This document shows, one piece after another, positions 1-9,583 of a stretch of DNA of 64,000 bases. The stretch comes from Torulaspora globosa. Its lineage: Eukaryota; Ascomycota; Saccharomycetes; Saccharomycetales; Saccharomycetaceae. The notes under the pieces were generated by a model, which saw nothing but the letters and a program-made list of their open reading frames with translations, did not search any database and was not told where the DNA came from. Every line of letters begins with the position of its first letter. Position 1 is the stretch's first letter. Both the position numbers and the translations under genes were made by a program. The stretch spans positions 186,001 through 250,000 of the forward strand of contig NC_050731.1 in NCBI RefSeq assembly GCF_014133895.1. Direction: 5' to 3'.

Positions 1-368
1 TTAACCAAATAGAACTGCATCCATTACTGCCTGAGTTTGCCTTGGTTGATTTCTGTAAGGAGCACGGCATTGTTGTCGAAGCTTACTCGCCATTTGGTGG
101 TCAAGACGCTCCAGTGTTGGACGACAACATCATTAATCAAATTGCCAAGGACCATGGTGCTGATGCAGGCCAGGTCATTGTTAGCTGGGGTGTCCAAAGA
201 GGTATAGTCACTCTCCCCAAGTCAGTAACGCCAGCGAGAGTCGTTTCAAATCTCCAGACCTTCAAATTGTCTGATGACGAATTTAGGTCTATTAGCCAAT
301 TAACAAATAGCAAAAAGCCAAAGAGAACTAACGCCCCAGATATGTCTCCTTTCCCACTCTTTGAGTAA
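1..368 (+). CDS. YPR1/GCY1: Aldo-keto reductase, C-terminal part (YPR1/GCY1 type), cut by the window edge
   Basis: The frame is open from base 3 to a TAA at 366-368 and enters from outside the window, so only about the last 120 residues are seen. The motif NQIELHPLLPE followed by FCKEHGIVVEAYSPFG is the classic second half of a fungal aldo-keto reductase TIM barrel, and the ending FPLFE resembles the C-terminus of the yeast Gcy1/Ypr1 pair. These enzymes are cytosolic NADPH-dependent carbonyl reductases (glycerol dehydrogenase or 2-methylbutyraldehyde reductase activity). The catalytic Asp-Tyr-Lys-His residues lie upstream and cannot be checked. In S. cerevisiae YPR1 (YDR368W) is the direct neighbour of XRS2 (YDR369C), the same tail-to-tail pairing as here, which supports the assignment. 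Confidence 0.85.
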   Translation, partial: NQIELHPLLPEFALVDFCKEHGIVVEAYSPFGGQDAPVLDDNIINQIAKDHGADAGQVIVSWGVQRGIVTLPKSVTPARVVSNLQTFKLSDDEFRSISQLTNSKKPKRTNAPDMSPFPLFE

Positions 369-415
369 GCTGAGTAAAGGTTTAAATATAGAACTGAAAT
401 CTACTTCTAAATAAT

Positions 416-2743
416 TTACGAATATCTCATTCGTCTCCTAAACTTGAACTTTGGCTCATCAGCGTCGTCATCGTCATCATCATCGTCATCATCATCATCT
501 CCGCTGTCCTCGTTTTCTATATTACTAAAGCGAGCAGGGCTTCGCCTGGTGGTTGTTTTCCGCTTTCTTGTTTGCATCAACCCAGAAGTTTGCCGCGACG
601 GGAGCACATCTGCTGTTTCAGATTCTTCAGCTTGTAGGGTCTGCTCCCCTGGCACTGTGAGGTGCGCACTCTGTGAATCATCTTCATCCACCACAAAGAG
701 CTCCTGAACCGGAGTTGATCCATTCGAATAATGCGTGGAACTTGCCTGTTCAGGTGAATGATCTCGAGCTCGGTCAAGAGCAGTCCCAGAAACAGATCTT
801 TCTTTTGCAATTGGAGGGAAATCTTCGACCCTTTTCGGCAGTTCTCTGGAATATGGCTTCAGCGGTACATATTCTTTGATTAGCGAAAATGCACTTCTGC
901 GTATGAAATCTGATGATCCTTCCCGGTACTTATCACTGAAATGGTCTTTCTTATATTTTGGTTGAATTTTGAAGAAATTCTTAAAGTTTTTACGGCCATG
1001 CCACGGCGTATTATGCTCTGCAGTCTGCTCGCTGTTATCGTGCTCCCTTTCCCTCATTAAATTTTCATTGGGTCGGATAATAGCCAAATTTCCTAGTTGG
1101 TTGATAGCATCCTCAGTCAGTTCATCTGTCGAGACTTGAATCAAAGTTGAATTTAATCGCTTTACTTCGCGATTTTTGGTATCGTTGATGACTTCCACCA
1201 AGTCTTCTTTTGGCGTAGCTGCTCTGCGCGAATCATTCTCGCTTAAACTTGTATCCCGCAGCGTCCTCTGCCGTGTAGGCTGCTTCTTCATAACAACTCC
1301 ATCATCGTAAATTGGATAATTTTGCTCTTGTGAAATCTTGACTTCGTCGATCTCTCTGTCCCTAGTTCTTTCATCAAAGTTTTCTACTGGAACAGGAGTA
1401 TTAACGCTAGGACTAATCGGTTGCGTCGGTTCGCGCAAAGCTGAATGATGAACCTGATTCTCGTATGATTCATTAGCAAATGTTGGCTGTTCTTTAGTTT
1501 CCAGCGCAGAAGCGGCTCCTAAGCTCGCTGTTGGTCCAGCGTGCGCAAGGTTATCCTTCGGCGACGGCGCTTTCTTCTCTAGAGAGGGCATTGAAGTATC
1601 AGACAAGGCCTCGGACTTGAATGAATCACCTCCTGCAAAAAACATCAGACTGTCAAGGGGCTTAACTGCTCGTCTGTTGAGTCGCCTCTTCTTTCTTGGC
1701 CGTTTTTCGACATCTTGATTTGGTTCCTCAGATGTCTGGCGAGCTTGCGATGCTAGTCCCAGTTTATCGCCCGAGCTTACCTCAGGTGAGCCTTCCAAAA
1801 TTGGTGCTGCTAACGAGAAATTCGGTACTCCACCCAGCAGTTTCGCTGTGGCGTTATCTTGAACTTTCGAGACAATATCATCAAGGGTGAAAGCAATAAT
1901 ACCCGCTTGGGCCACCTGTACTGCAGATTCAGGCGACTGTATCACTACCAAATTTTGAGTGGAGTCCTCTAACTTCAACAAACCTAGCAACTCTTTCAAG
2001 GCTCCAACGCACACTAGTTCGCCGCCTCCTCTGGTAATAGCCTTCTGGGTATACTTAGTTACTTGTTCATTCCGTTCAATCATATAGAACTTCAGACCAC
2101 TGAAGACTTGCTCCAGAGTGCGGCCACTTGGCACTACCATCGTCCGTTCATTGCGGTCCAATTTACTCCAGGATTCATCGAAAGTAGCGTCTGAAGATGA
2201 CAATACATCTTTCGCACTGCATAAAAACTGCGCCGTCTTGAGCGGTATATTATGGACAAGACCAAAAAGAGACCGGTGGGCTTCATTTTCGGCCACCACT
2301 ACCGCAGTTGATCGTACATCTGCCTTTCCAACCTGCGCTTCGATTCCGAATTGGCCAAGCTCCTCCGTAAAACCAGAAAAGCTCTGCGGAATGTCCCATA
2401 TAGCATCCTTCCACGAAATATCTACCGTTATCGGCTTGGTTCCAAGCTCGATTACGACGTTTTTGTCTCTGAACAAAGATTCTTGAAAGATCATGTCCTC
2501 ACCAACTTTGAGATATTTGCCACCAGCTGCTGTCAATTTGCCCTGGTTGCTAAGGGTGATTCGCCCATTCTCCTTATTCCAACTCAGGCTGACGTGATTT
2601 CTCGATATGCTTTTATCATTCTTTATATTGAGCAAACTCTTACTGGAGCGACCAATGGTATAGGTTTGCCCGCTCTGGAGACAGCGTGATACGTTGCGGA
2701 TAGTACCATCATCTAAATCATACTTGTACCTCAGTATCCACAT
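416..2743 (-). CDS. XRS2: Xrs2/Nbs1, FHA-domain subunit of the Mre11-Rad50-Xrs2 complex
   Basis: Protein of 775 residues starting MWILRYKYDLDDG. The N-terminus is an FHA domain with the phosphothreonine-binding signature IGRSS...SISRNHVSLSW (about residues 31-55), followed by a diverged BRCT-like region. A middle motif (KKRRLNRRAVKPLDSLMFFAGG, about residues 350-371, shown in part) matches yeast Xrs2. Near residues 520-555 lies NREVKRLNSTLIQ, the Mre11-binding type segment. The C-terminus has a long acidic Asp run and then FKFRRR, the acidic-plus-FxF arrangement by which Nbs1/Xrs2 recruits Tel1/ATM. The protein acts in double-strand-break sensing, end resection, telomere maintenance and checkpoint activation. 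It is shorter than S. cerevisiae Xrs2 (854 residues), mainly in the disordered middle. Confidence 0.93.
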   Translation of the reverse strand: MWILRYKYDLDDGTIRNVSRCLQSGQTYTIGRSSKSLLNIKNDKSISRNHVSLSWNKENGRITLSNQGKLTAAGGKYLKVGEDMIFQESLFRDKNVVIELGTKPITVDISWKDAIWDIPQSFSGFTEELGQFGIEAQVGKADVRSTAVVVAENEAHRSLFGLVHNIPLKTAQFLCSAKDVLSSSDATFDESWSKLDRNERTMVVPSGRTLEQVFSGLKFYMIERNEQVTKYTQKAITRGGGELVCVGALKELLGLLKLEDSTQNLVVIQSPESAVQVAQAGIIAFTLDDIVSKVQDNATAKLLGGVPNFSLAAPILEGSPEVSSGDKLGLASQARQTSEEPNQDVEKRPRKKRRLNRRAVKPLDSLMFFAGGDSFKSEALSDTSMPSLEKKAPSPKDNLAHAGPTASLGAASALETKEQPTFANESYENQVHHSALREPTQPISPSVNTPVPVENFDERTRDREIDEVKISQEQNYPIYDDGVVMKKQPTRQRTLRDTSLSENDSRRAATPKEDLVEVINDTKNREVKRLNSTLIQVSTDELTEDAINQLGNLAIIRPNENLMREREHDNSEQTAEHNTPWHGRKNFKNFFKIQPKYKKDHFSDKYREGSSDFIRRSAFSLIKEYVPLKPYSRELPKRVEDFPPIAKERSVSGTALDRARDHSPEQASSTHYSNGSTPVQELFVVDEDDSQSAHLTVPGEQTLQAEESETADVLPSRQTSGLMQTRKRKTTTRRSPARFSNIENEDSGDDDDDDDDDDDDADEPKFKFRRRMRYS
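464..499 (-). repeat. Asp-codon (GAT/GAC) trinucleotide repeat inside XRS2
   Basis: Twelve consecutive Asp codons, a mixture of GAT and GAC, lie just upstream of the C-terminal FKFRRR motif of Xrs2. On the + strand this reads as an ATC/GTC-rich microsatellite. The mixed codons suggest some selection for Asp rather than a freshly expanded repeat, but the tract is likely to vary in length between strains. Confidence 0.85.
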
Positions 2744-2979
2744 GCGCTGTTACGCGTTTTCAATCTTCTGCTATTATGTACAGAGTGTTGTTTGCCACAT
2801 CATCTCTCTATAAGCTTACTTTGAAGTCAATGCGCAAGAATGACCCTAATGAATAATGATTCAGGAGTCCATCCAGGTAGATGGGGAGGGCAAGTTCTTC
2901 ACTATTAACAACTTGGCAGAAGGTCAAGTTCTAAATTGGAGCTTGACAGCGATGGCTCTAGCTTACGAATATATGATTA

Positions 2980-4422
2980 TTAAAAGTATGAAAATGTGAC
3001 ACCAAATGATAGGCCTGGCTTCGAAATATCCTGTAGGCGAGAAGTTAGAGGAAGCGCATAGGTGAAGTCCACATCTGCCTGAGGGGTCTTGTACGCCAAT
3101 GATACACCAGTAGCAGCCGCACATGAGCTTCTGGCGGAGCGCAGATCGTTAAAGGTATTGCCTAAATTCATGAAAAATTGAAGCCTTAACGGAGAGTCCA
3201 ATGGTGTCCTGATCAATTTCTGCGAGGATGTCAAGCAAAGCTTGTAGTAGAAATTGCTGCCTCTCAGTCCGACGCTATTAGATTGGAAGCCTTTTAGGGA
3301 GCCTAATCCCCCTAGATACCATTTATCCAGCGGGTGGATGCCATCTTTTTCATTTCCAAATGGGATGAGAGCACCCAGCTGTATATCTAAAGATTTTGTA
3401 AGCTTATTCTGCCAGTGCGAGCTGTGGTGTTGCAAGCTAAAGTGGAACTTGCTGAAGTTTCTCTCCGGTGGTAAGCTTTGATGTACGGCATTCGATTGAG
3501 AAATGATGTAGTCGTTTTGAATCTGTAACTCATAACCTGATATAGGGAACGCTCCGAAGTACTTCCTGGTATCATTGTGGAATTTCATCTCGACTGCGAT
3601 CTTGTTGAAATTTCCAGAATGTTTTGCAAATGTCTCAGATGCTTTGTCTCCTAAACCGCTTATGCACCTATTGGAAGAGGAAATACCTGCGTAGAGAGTG
3701 GGAACAGATGTCACTTGCTCCAAGATCCAACGTTTTTGCAGACCTGCACTTAACGAATACTGATATAGCTCATGGCCGTCTTCGGGGCTCAAGTATGGTT
3801 TCGAAGTCATATCCATTTTGACAGCATCTAGGTTAAGATTAGCTCTCACGGAAGGATTCTTGGTCAGTGGCACGGAAAGCAGACCCTTCAAAGATTTACC
3901 TTCCCACTTTGAAGTTTCTGGGTCGTAATTCAAACCCATATGGACGTACTCTGAATCCCCACGGCCAAACAAATTCATACATGAGCGGCTGATGGCCATT
4001 GATGCCTCGTCGTCGAATAGAGATGTAGTGCCAGCGGTGCTGTTGTACACGGCGGATGGTGTCAAAAGGATTTTAGCATGCGTAGCGAGCGGCAACTCGA
4101 TGCCAAGTTCGCTGGGAACTCTTTCACGTAGATAGTCCTGCGAACTGATATCAGGATCGCTTTCCAGGGTTATCTTGACGTCCTGGTACAGACCTGTACA
4201 CAGCAACTTTCTTCTAATATCTCCAAAAGTGTACAAACTGGATCCGACATTTTGTAACGGTTGGGTTAGTGCCTGATCGAGGATGGCCTTGTAAGAGGAG
4301 TTCGATAAGGGACTGTTGATGTTGTCGCCATCGATTGAAATTTTCGAAATGTACAAAGGCTTTGTCCCTGAGCCTTCCAACCTACTCTCCTCTAGCTTTT
4401 TGGCCAGTTTCTGATCTAGCAT
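2980..4422 (-). CDS. Divergent Sam50/Tob55-like Omp85 outer-membrane beta-barrel
   Basis: 480 residues from the first true ATG (MLDQKLAKKLEES); the frame extends a few codons further without another ATG. Length and layout match Sam50 (484 residues in S. cerevisiae): a single POTRA-like N-terminal domain (about residues 25-90), then a C-terminal 16-strand-barrel region rich in alternating hydrophobic segments and ending in FGVTFSYF, an aromatic-terminated last strand. Sam50 inserts and folds beta-barrel proteins in the mitochondrial outer membrane. Oddity: the Omp85 loop-6 signature (V/I)RGF is SLKGF here (DKWYLGGLGSLKGF), and similarity to S. cerevisiae Sam50 as I recall it looks low for two yeasts this close. 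It may be a diverged paralog rather than the essential SAM50. I see no signal peptide, as expected for this family. Confidence 0.65.
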   Translation of the reverse strand: MLDQKLAKKLEESRLEGSGTKPLYISKISIDGDNINSPLSNSSYKAILDQALTQPLQNVGSSLYTFGDIRRKLLCTGLYQDVKITLESDPDISSQDYLRERVPSELGIELPLATHAKILLTPSAVYNSTAGTTSLFDDEASMAISRSCMNLFGRGDSEYVHMGLNYDPETSKWEGKSLKGLLSVPLTKNPSVRANLNLDAVKMDMTSKPYLSPEDGHELYQYSLSAGLQKRWILEQVTSVPTLYAGISSSNRCISGLGDKASETFAKHSGNFNKIAVEMKFHNDTRKYFGAFPISGYELQIQNDYIISQSNAVHQSLPPERNFSKFHFSLQHHSSHWQNKLTKSLDIQLGALIPFGNEKDGIHPLDKWYLGGLGSLKGFQSNSVGLRGSNFYYKLCLTSSQKLIRTPLDSPLRLQFFMNLGNTFNDLRSARSSCAAATGVSLAYKTPQADVDFTYALPLTSRLQDISKPGLSFGVTFSYF

Positions 4423-5869
4423 ATCTTCCAAGTTTGATAATCTGAAGCAAGTGGAGCTCTACTGGCGATGTACGTTGAGCTAGGAAGCATCGCGATGCAG
4501 TTTTTCAGACTCCCTTGCGGCGAACGCTAAGGGAAAAACACATGATGATTGGTTGATTGGGACCGTTCTCGAAACCATAACGAACATGTCGACGAATGCC
4601 TGCATGATTCGATCATACACCATGCTGGCACTGGGTCTTGCTAATTGCAGAATCGCGTAGCTTTCCTCATGCGCAGATCTCGGGGAAGAGACAGAGCTTT
4701 GAAACATCCGCTGCAACAGCAGTCAGAGACTCATCATAATGGCGGTTGACGCATCCATATGAGAGGTCCCTGCGGGACCATTCATCATCTTATCTCTCGC
4801 TGGCACACTCCACTGTATCTGACTGTCCCCTTCGGCTCGGACAAATGAAGCAAAAATTTCCCGTACCTAGGAGCTGCCAAACCTTCGAAATAAAGCCAAC
4901 CAAAGACCGCTCCACTAGTCTTAGACTCTCCAATCAGGTCAGAAAGCAGGCTTTACAGCCAACGCGAGAATCTTCCAGATACTCCTCACAAGCTGTTGCT
5001 ACTCAACCTGCATTCTCCCGCAGTCTTCCTCACTCGGTCGGCGACACCACCATACCGCACCAGACCTTTTAATAGAACATGCAAATCAGCTCCCTATCGA
5101 AATACGTACCCAGGGGCTCTGTGTGGCTTTGTCCTTTCATCCTGATAGGCTCAGATCTGTTCACGAACTCAAACCATGAAAGCCGAAAGGGCTTAACAAG
5201 TAAGCTAGTAGCCTCCAATCAACGTATCAAAGATGACAGACATTGAAAGACCACTAAACTTTACCGGCACTGCCACGGCTTTCTGACGATTTAACGACTT
5301 TAACGACACGATTTTGAGCCGTTCATGCACTTCGATCCCGCAAAGAAGCATCCGGCGCTCCAATCACTTTATAATATCTCGCCACTCGCTATACCATTGT
5401 ATCATAGATGATCAAGCGCTTTCCCTTTCTGCGTCTCTAGTTAGTATACTTGTATACGCCTAACTCAACCTCTCGTTACATACACCGCCTCAGCAGGACC
5501 ACATATCGGTCCTCACCGTTATAAAGTGCACTCAAAGTTATATGGTTTCTGATGCAAGGACAGCCAAAAAATAGCCGCCCAGCAATATGGGGTTACCCGG
5601 CTCACGTGAAGCATCGTAAATCTCTTCCCAAAAGGGTATAAAGAAGCTTGGCCTTTGTTGACAAAAAATACAGATGAGTTGGAAGAATGCGAGCTAGCCA
5701 GCTGTTGAAAGAATGCCCTGGGAATGTCGTGGATCGTCGGTGGTGGTGGTGGTGGAAGTGCCAATTAATTGAGACGACTTCGGTACGTCTGGGTGAGAAG
5801 CCATCGCGACCTTTTAAGTTGCGACAGAGCTTCAGATTGAACGCAGGTAGCAAGCGGCATTGAGGAGCT
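4423..5869. other. 1.45-kb intergenic gap between the Sam50-like gene and BUD8/BUD9
   Basis: No convincing gene. The longest frames (4480-4716 on minus, 4746-5072 on plus) have low-complexity, unrecognisable translations. A perfect 6-bp stem with 3-base loop lies at 4765-4779 and a 5-bp stem at 5180-5194. The right part probably holds the BUD8/BUD9 promoter. The gap coincides with a break in ancestral gene order (the YDR368-369 block, the Sam50-like gene, then the YGR041/YLR353 block). Confidence 0.6.
5593..5608 (+). promoter_or_regulatory. Reb1 site (TTACCCG) next to an E-box (CACGTG)
   Basis: TTACCCGG starts at 5593 and CACGTG occupies 5603-5608, about 260 bases upstream of the BUD8/BUD9 start. 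TTACCCG is the core recognised by the general regulatory factor Reb1, and TCACGTG is a Cbf1/Pho4-type E-box. The pairing suggests a nucleosome-free promoter. Binding is inferred from sequence only. Confidence 0.6.
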
Positions 5870-6982
5870 ATGTCGCTCTCAGAGGCTGACAATACAGAGG
5901 AGACATCTTCTACGTCGTTTGGGGACAGTGACGAAAGCCAAGATGTACGTGGTATTTTGCAATCGTATTTCCTAGAGAACTTTGGCGGAGCGCAAAATGT
6001 GCCACCGCGAATACCGGAAATGCTAGCTGAGAGAGATGTTCGACGAGTGTCCCGCGATGTTTCCGTGAGTACTGTGTCGACAGCGCTCTTGCTGGAGCAA
6101 AGTAGCGGCTCAGCAGACAACGACTACGTTACAGCGAACGAAGTAGAACCGACTGTCGAACAGGGCGTGCGATTTCTGAGACGAGAACCAGCGGGCAACG
6201 CGCAGGTTAGCTATGTGCGTACGTCTTTCGACGGCGGAGCCGAGGCTCGCGAGTACAGATTGCCAAGGAAAGTGTCGCAACCACTCCTGGAACCGGAGGT
6301 CGCTGGTCGCCCCAAGGCTCCCCACAGTCCATCTCTACTGAACAATATTCTAATGCCGTCCCCCCTAGACCAGAGCGCCAGGACGATCCCGGCGCTCAGA
6401 GCAGTCTCCGGCAGCTATCAAGTGCAACAGCGGACCTGGGAGGCCAGGCGACAGTCGGTTGCGTCTGTTGTTAAGCCGCAAGGCACCGTTTTGGCCGCTC
6501 CAGAGCGCGCCAGAATAGCCAGACTGACCGATTCGCAGATGGACTTGACGCTGAGTACTCTACAGGAATATCAGAAAGACGTGGAAGCCACGGCTGGCCG
6601 TGGCACCTATACCCAGAGCAGTGGCATCTCCGTACAACACATCGACTCGTCGTCGATACAATCGTTCGACTCGCAAGATCACAAGTTTTCCGATATTTAT
6701 AGCATTGCAAGAATCACAGCGCTGATCGGCATCTGTCTGATAGTGCCGCCTCTATTCTTCATGATCGCGTCTGGTGAGCGAGGCGGTGGAGTCTCCAACT
6801 ACCGCCTGATGAGACTGATCATGAACTCCAAACATCGGGTCGGCATGATGAAAGGATTTGTCTGGGACGTCGACGTCGGTTGGTTTCGATACCTGTGCTT
6901 ATCACTCGGGATCTTCGAAACCTTGGGCATCTTGGCTTCTATAGGCAGTGGAATTGCCATTGGCAGACGCCGCGAAACGTAA
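5870..6982 (+). CDS. BUD8/BUD9: Bud8/Bud9 bipolar bud-site marker, membrane-anchored at the C-terminus
   Basis: 370 residues. The first roughly 280 are hydrophilic, Ser/Thr-rich and poorly conserved. The last 89 carry two membrane segments: ITALIGICLIVPPLFFMIAS at about 282-301 and a second at about 341-365, separated by a conserved loop with RLMRLIMNSKHRVG and KGFVWDVDVGWFRYL. This two-pass C-terminus is typical of Bud8/Bud9, cortical landmarks that mark the distal and proximal poles of diploid cells and direct the Bud1 GTPase module. It is clearly shorter than either S. cerevisiae protein (603 and 547), by loss in the N-terminal region. Order BUD9-MTE1-NQM1 (YGR041-043) and BUD8-TAL1 (YLR353-354) is preserved, so this is the single pre-duplication gene. 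Confidence 0.85.
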   Translation: MSLSEADNTEETSSTSFGDSDESQDVRGILQSYFLENFGGAQNVPPRIPEMLAERDVRRVSRDVSVSTVSTALLLEQSSGSADNDYVTANEVEPTVEQGVRFLRREPAGNAQVSYVRTSFDGGAEAREYRLPRKVSQPLLEPEVAGRPKAPHSPSLLNNILMPSPLDQSARTIPALRAVSGSYQVQQRTWEARRQSVASVVKPQGTVLAAPERARIARLTDSQMDLTLSTLQEYQKDVEATAGRGTYTQSSGISVQHIDSSSIQSFDSQDHKFSDIYSIARITALIGICLIVPPLFFMIASGERGGGVSNYRLMRLIMNSKHRVGMMKGFVWDVDVGWFRYLCLSLGIFETLGILASIGSGIAIGRRRET

Positions 6983-7037
6983 ATAGAGCAGTAGCTAAGT
7001 AATCAAACAGCTTACAAGCGGCCAAGAAACGACCTGT

Positions 7038-7580
7038 ATGCAGGCGGTAGAGTTTACGTGTCAGTACTCGGACCAAGTGCGGAAGAAGCACAAGACGTGG
7101 CACGATGGGAGGCTGAAGCTGATACAGTCTGCTAAACGGCTTATGTTGTATAGCGGGGAGGATAAAAAACTGCTTTGCAGCACCATAATGACCAGCGAGA
7201 GGGAATTGCAGAGGATCCTGGAGCCAGAAGACTTTGGCGCAACGGAACACCACATTTTTGGTAGGTATGTGGTTATCATTTGTGAAAGAGTGGGCGAGCA
7301 CGAGGAGCCGACCGAGAGAAAGGCCACTGAGCCCCCGGTAATGGCGAAACGACCATTGGCCAAGGTACCGTCCAGAAAATTACTGAAATCTCCTGTCGCG
7401 AGCCATGGAGACCATCCTCTGGCATTGAAAATGAATACGCCGTTTAAACCGCCAAGATCGACCGCAAAGGCCAACAGGCCCTCGATACGACAACGAGCGG
7501 TGAGAGAGGAGCAACGGCCAGCAGGGACAAAGGCGAGGGCACGCATACGGCGAGTGAAGCATCTGCCAATAATGCTATAG
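7038..7580 (+). CDS. MTE1: Mte1, Mph1-associated telomere-maintenance protein (DUF2439)
   Basis: 180 residues. The first 80 or so (EFTCQYSDQVRKKHKTWHDG, then LIQSAKRLMLYSGEDKKLL, then FGRYVVIICERV) fit the DUF2439 fold shared with human ZGRF1 N-termini. Mte1 binds the Mph1 (FANCM-type) helicase and D-loop structures and modulates crossover outcome and telomere length. The second half is basic and disordered (KRPLAKVPSRKLLK and similar). It is shorter than the S. cerevisiae protein at the C-terminal tail. It lies 55 bases after BUD8/BUD9 on the same strand and converges with TAL1, exactly the YGR041W-YGR042W-YGR043C order, which is the main support for naming a short protein. Confidence 0.82.
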   Translation: MQAVEFTCQYSDQVRKKHKTWHDGRLKLIQSAKRLMLYSGEDKKLLCSTIMTSERELQRILEPEDFGATEHHIFGRYVVIICERVGEHEEPTERKATEPPVMAKRPLAKVPSRKLLKSPVASHGDHPLALKMNTPFKPPRSTAKANRPSIRQRAVREEQRPAGTKARARIRRVKHLPIML

Positions 7581-7628
7581 TATCGTTAGCGTACACAGAT
7601 TATACAAAGTTCGTACATATAGGGCAAC

Positions 7629-8630
7629 TCAGGCGACGATCTTCTTTTCGATCAAGTCGAACAAGGTGACAATGTCGGCAGAGAACTTTCTGATACCGTC
7701 AGCCAACTTTTCGGTGGCCATGTCGTCCTCGTTCAATTCGAATCTGAAGGCGGACTCGTTGTTGATGAAGGAAACCTTGTCCTCGCCTTGTTCCTTTGCG
7801 GATTCGGGATCCAAGACCTTTGGAACCGCCTCGGTGCTGTTGTACAATTCATCCAAGAGGTTTGGAGAGATAGTCAAAAAGTCGACACCGGCCAAGGCTC
7901 TGATTTCCGCGGTGTTTCTGAAAGAGGCACCCATGACGATGGTCTTGTAACCGTGCTTCTTGTAGTAGTTGTAGATTCTTCTCACAGACTTAACACCTGG
8001 GTCCTCTTCGCCAGAGTAAGTCTTTCCGGTCTTGGCCTTGAAAAAGTCCATGATTCTACCAACGAATGGAGAGATCAACGTGACGTTAGCCTCGGCAGCA
8101 GCAACGGCTTGAGGGAAGGAGAACAACAACGTTAAGTTGACGTGGATGCCGTGTTCCTTTTCCAACTCCTGAGCGGCTTGAATACCTTCCCAAGTGGAAG
8201 CGATCTTGATCAGCACTCTTTCCTTGTCGATACCGACAGACTTGTAAAGATCGATGATGTGCAACGCCTTTTTCACGGTAGCCTCCTTGTCGAACGACAA
8301 TCTGGCGTCAACCTCGGTCGACACTCTACCTGGAACGATCTTCAGGATCTCCTTACCGAACTCGACCAAGAGTCTGTCGACGGCGTTTTCGACCTTCTCC
8401 TCGGTGGTCTTGCCGTGCTCCTTACCGTACGCGACAGCGACATCGATCAACTTGGCGTAGCCCTCCTTCTTGGCGGCAGCCAAGATCAAAGAAGGGTTAG
8501 TGGTAGAATCCTGAGGAGTAAACTTAGCGATGGATTCAAAATCACCAGTGTCGGCAACCACAACAGTACCACTAGCCTTCAATTGGTCCAAAGAGGAAAG
8601 TTTTTGTTTCTTCTGAGCAGGTTGAGCCAT
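7629..8630 (-). CDS. TAL1: Transaldolase (non-oxidative pentose phosphate pathway)
   Basis: 333 residues, same length class as yeast Tal1 (335). It transfers a dihydroxyacetone unit between sedoheptulose-7-phosphate and glyceraldehyde-3-phosphate in the cytosol. The Schiff-base lysine sits in [16 protein letters not shown] (about residue 142), and the family signature [14 protein letters not shown] and the ending [15 protein letters not shown] are intact. Codon choice is strongly biased to the preferred yeast set (GAC, AAG, GTC), in keeping with high expression. It is the single ancestor of TAL1 and its paralog NQM1, as shown by BUD8/9 and MTE1 on one side and RME1 on the other. A TATA element lies about 105 bases upstream. 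Confidence 0.97.
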   Translation of the reverse strand: MAQPAQKKQKLSSLDQLKASGTVVVADTGDFESIAKFTPQDSTTNPSLILAAAKKEGYAKLIDVAVAYGKEHGKTTEEKVENAVDRLLVEFGKEILKIVPGRVSTEVDARLSFDKEATVKKALHIIDLYKSVGIDKERVLIKIASTWEGIQAAQELEKEHGIHVNLTLLFSFPQAVAAAEANVTLISPFVGRIMDFFKAKTGKTYSGEEDPGVKSVRRIYNYYKKHGYKTIVMGASFRNTAEIRALAGVDFLTISPNLLDELYNSTEAVPKVLDPESAKEQGEDKVSFINNESAFRFELNEDDMATEKLADGIRKFSADIVTLFDLIEKKIVA

Positions 8631-8732
8631 CTTTGATCAGTACCAGTTCTTACTAACTTCTATAAGCAGACAAGCACAACTGGATTGAGCGATTACCAAG
8701 ACATAATGATTTGGATTGCAGAAAACCCCGTG

Positions 8733-8742
8733 GTTTATATAA
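8733..8742 (-). promoter_or_regulatory. TATA box of TAL1
   Basis: TTATATAAA reads on the minus strand about 105 bases upstream of the TAL1 start, a normal distance for a strongly expressed yeast gene. Confidence 0.7.
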
Positions 8743-9583
8743 TTTGTCGCCAAGCGGGCGCGAACTGGCCGCCAGACATCCCTGGGTGGCCCAGGTTCCA
8801 GCTTACCAAAAGGTTGGTCAGCGAAAACGTCATGATCACCTGAGACGATGAAAGTCGGGCAACATACGAGCCAGACACCCAGACCCTGCGATTGTTCGTC
8901 TACCGTGCCATAAAAACTTCCATCGGGTTCCAGGAGCTTCTATTAGAAGTAGAGCGGGTAACTGGGGATCTCGGCGGTTCCACGATATCATACGCTTTTC
9001 AGTCCTTTTGGGCCTGGAAAGCATTTGCAGACCCCAATGAACTAGTATTGAGTTTAGACGTCTCTTTTGATTCTTTGTCTAATGTTTCTGATTGCCGTCG
9101 TTTTTTTACCGCCATCTTTGCTAGACTTGCATGTCCGTCAACCAAAACGTTAATACACATATCACCTTATAAATATATAGACAAACAAAATGCAGGCACT
9201 CGCTCACGACCTTCAAACTTCTCATTCATAACTGGACATGTAGTTAGAAGCTTCTGAGGATAGCAAGGCGCTTCCCTGTAAGCCGAACCTGATGTGCGTA
9301 CTCTGTGAGGCTGAGACTCACTTCACTGCATCACCATCAAGTGTACTAGTTCCGCAGTATATCTTAACCTTATCCTCCTTGGGAAGGGAAGCCCGAATCT
9401 TGTTCTACAGCCCTTTCGCTCCTGTTGGAACTCCCCCAGTTCGTCAGGCCAAGTTCTAGAAGGGCAGCCACATGTGTCATCTTTTCGTTTTGAGATGGTA
9501 TGTATGTTGATTAGCGTTGAATATCTTCGAGCGTATTCGGAATGTTGGCTGGAGCTTTGGTGCCAGGAGCTTCGCGGACATTA

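Noticed and set aside
4480..5072. Two short frames (minus 4480-4716, plus 4746-5072)
   Set aside because: No recognisable domain, low complexity, no promoter or conserved context.
9290..9310. Loose resemblance to long telomeric repeat units reported in some yeasts, which could suggest a telomerase template
   Set aside because: The comparison relies on memory, has gaps, and no repeat overlap at template ends is visible.
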